DNA of 64,000 nucleotides. It comes from Ectobius pallidus (Eukaryota; Arthropoda; Insecta; Blattodea; Ectobiidae). The stretch lies in assembly GCA_964059195.1 (NCBI GenBank), contig CAXKWD010000009.1, positions 152,532,778 through 152,596,777 on the forward strand. Direction: 5' to 3'. The notes beneath the pieces are model-generated. The model saw only the letters and a program-made list of their open reading frames with translations. It searched no databases and was not told where the DNA came from. Below are positions 63,690-64,000 of this stretch, in pieces. The position numbers and the translations under genes were made by a program. Positions within the stretch are counted from its first letter, which is position 1. Every line of letters begins with the position of its first letter.

Positions 63690-64000
63690 CAGCTTCTATA
63701 AAGTTGTCTGACCTTCTGTAGTGATGCATAGCTAAGGATATTATATTCAGAATTAATACATTAGAATAAAGATCTGATGTGAAGCTCACATAACTTCCTC
63801 TGTCCAAATGAAAGTTATATGTATGACATTCTCTTCAAGTAAATTGGTTGTAAAAATGAAAATAATGTCGTTACCACATTGCATCCCCGAAGGATACACA
63901 ACCCAAATAATCTGATTGATGCACTCACGTAACTTTCTTTACCCTAAGCATGGACAATACATCTTTCTCACTTTACATTCTGATATAGAACAACAAGCCG
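63690..64000 (+). repeat. Long dispersed repeat, partial copy 3
   Basis: It matches 55940-56230 and 22650-22890: CACATAACTTCCTCTGTCC, TGCATCCCCGAAGGATACAC and ACTCACGTAACTTTCTTTAC. It runs off the window edge. Confidence 0.7.

Larger units (their letters stand above)
61777..63693. mobile_element. Possible hAT-type element with a nested mariner
   Basis: CTTAGGTTTTTACCTATTTT near 61777 and AAAAACCTAAAAACCTAAAA near 63680 form weak inverted ends, and ACCTAAA words cluster inside both ends. A BED-like finger ORF lies within. The boundaries are tentative. Confidence 0.35.

Noticed and set aside
1..64000. Endogenous viral element or multi-gene defence-like system
   Set aside because: No viral polymerase, capsid or envelope-type frames and no clustered unfamiliar genes were found. 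All larger ORFs are explained by transposable elements.

Overview
This is a eukaryotic, almost certainly arthropod, genomic window from a large, AT-rich, intron-rich and transposon-packed genome. I infer a large-genome insect such as a cockroach, from the mix of Helitrons, hAT, Tc1/mariner, piggyBac, Penelope-like and non-LTR elements, kilobase-scale introns, and the frequent octamer TAGGCCTA. That lineage call is inference. There is no bacterial-style gene organisation, CRISPR array, rRNA operon or recognisable viral insertion.

Host genes are sparse, and all recognised exons are on the + strand. Four exon-sized segments (1384-1670, 4527-4799, 33531-33711, 9554-9652) match COG2, a subunit of the conserved oligomeric Golgi tethering complex. 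Their order in the window is not the order of the protein: the terminal exon with its stop codon and AATAAA lies about 24 kb upstream of the exon that should precede it. One exon carries a compensated frameshift pair, and at least two stretches of coding sequence were not found. Two further exons (48569-48679 and 54834-54990) fit together in phase and resemble the alpha subunit of the Ral GTPase-activating complex; the second lacks two single bases. A MADF-domain exon with good splice sites lies on the - strand at 36277-36656.

Layout. 1-4.8 kb: COG2 exons A and B around a decayed piggyBac copy that carries a TA-flanked MITE. 4.9-9 kb: two Helitron-type repeats, a frameshifted TE-like protein and a hAT-like repeat. 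9.5-12.1 kb: COG2 terminal exon, a hAT element with a perfect 8-bp target duplication, and a Penelope-like 3' end followed by a hammerhead-ribozyme-like motif. 14.3-26.5 kb: Helitrons, a 258-bp hAT MITE, a 610-bp palindromic foldback, a long dispersed repeat, and a Helitron with a five-unit minisatellite. 27.1-30.3 kb: a CR1/Jockey-type LINE and another LINE tail. 33.5-36.7 kb: COG2 penultimate exon, hAT-like and tRNA-like repeats, and the MADF exon. 38.7-43.9 kb: hAT and mariner fragments and two near-identical Helitrons. 44.5-46.7 kb: a Penelope-like element whose 5' part is inverted, next to a 57-bp-arm hairpin and a tRNA-like repeat. 48.7-54.2 kb: one pogo-like TIR pair encloses an R2-like LINE with a restriction-like endonuclease and a palindromic mariner derivative, all inside an intron. 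55.4-64 kb: further copies of the long repeat, another hAT element, a (TTA)n tract and an internally deleted mariner with 50-bp TIRs.

Most of the sequence is nested and decayed mobile DNA in introns and between genes. No complete protein-coding host gene is contained in the window. I did not find a convincing undescribed multi-gene system. The most interesting signals are the scrambled COG2 exon order, the ribozyme-like motif beside a Penelope-like tail, the inverted Penelope structure, and the R2-like element lying outside rDNA.
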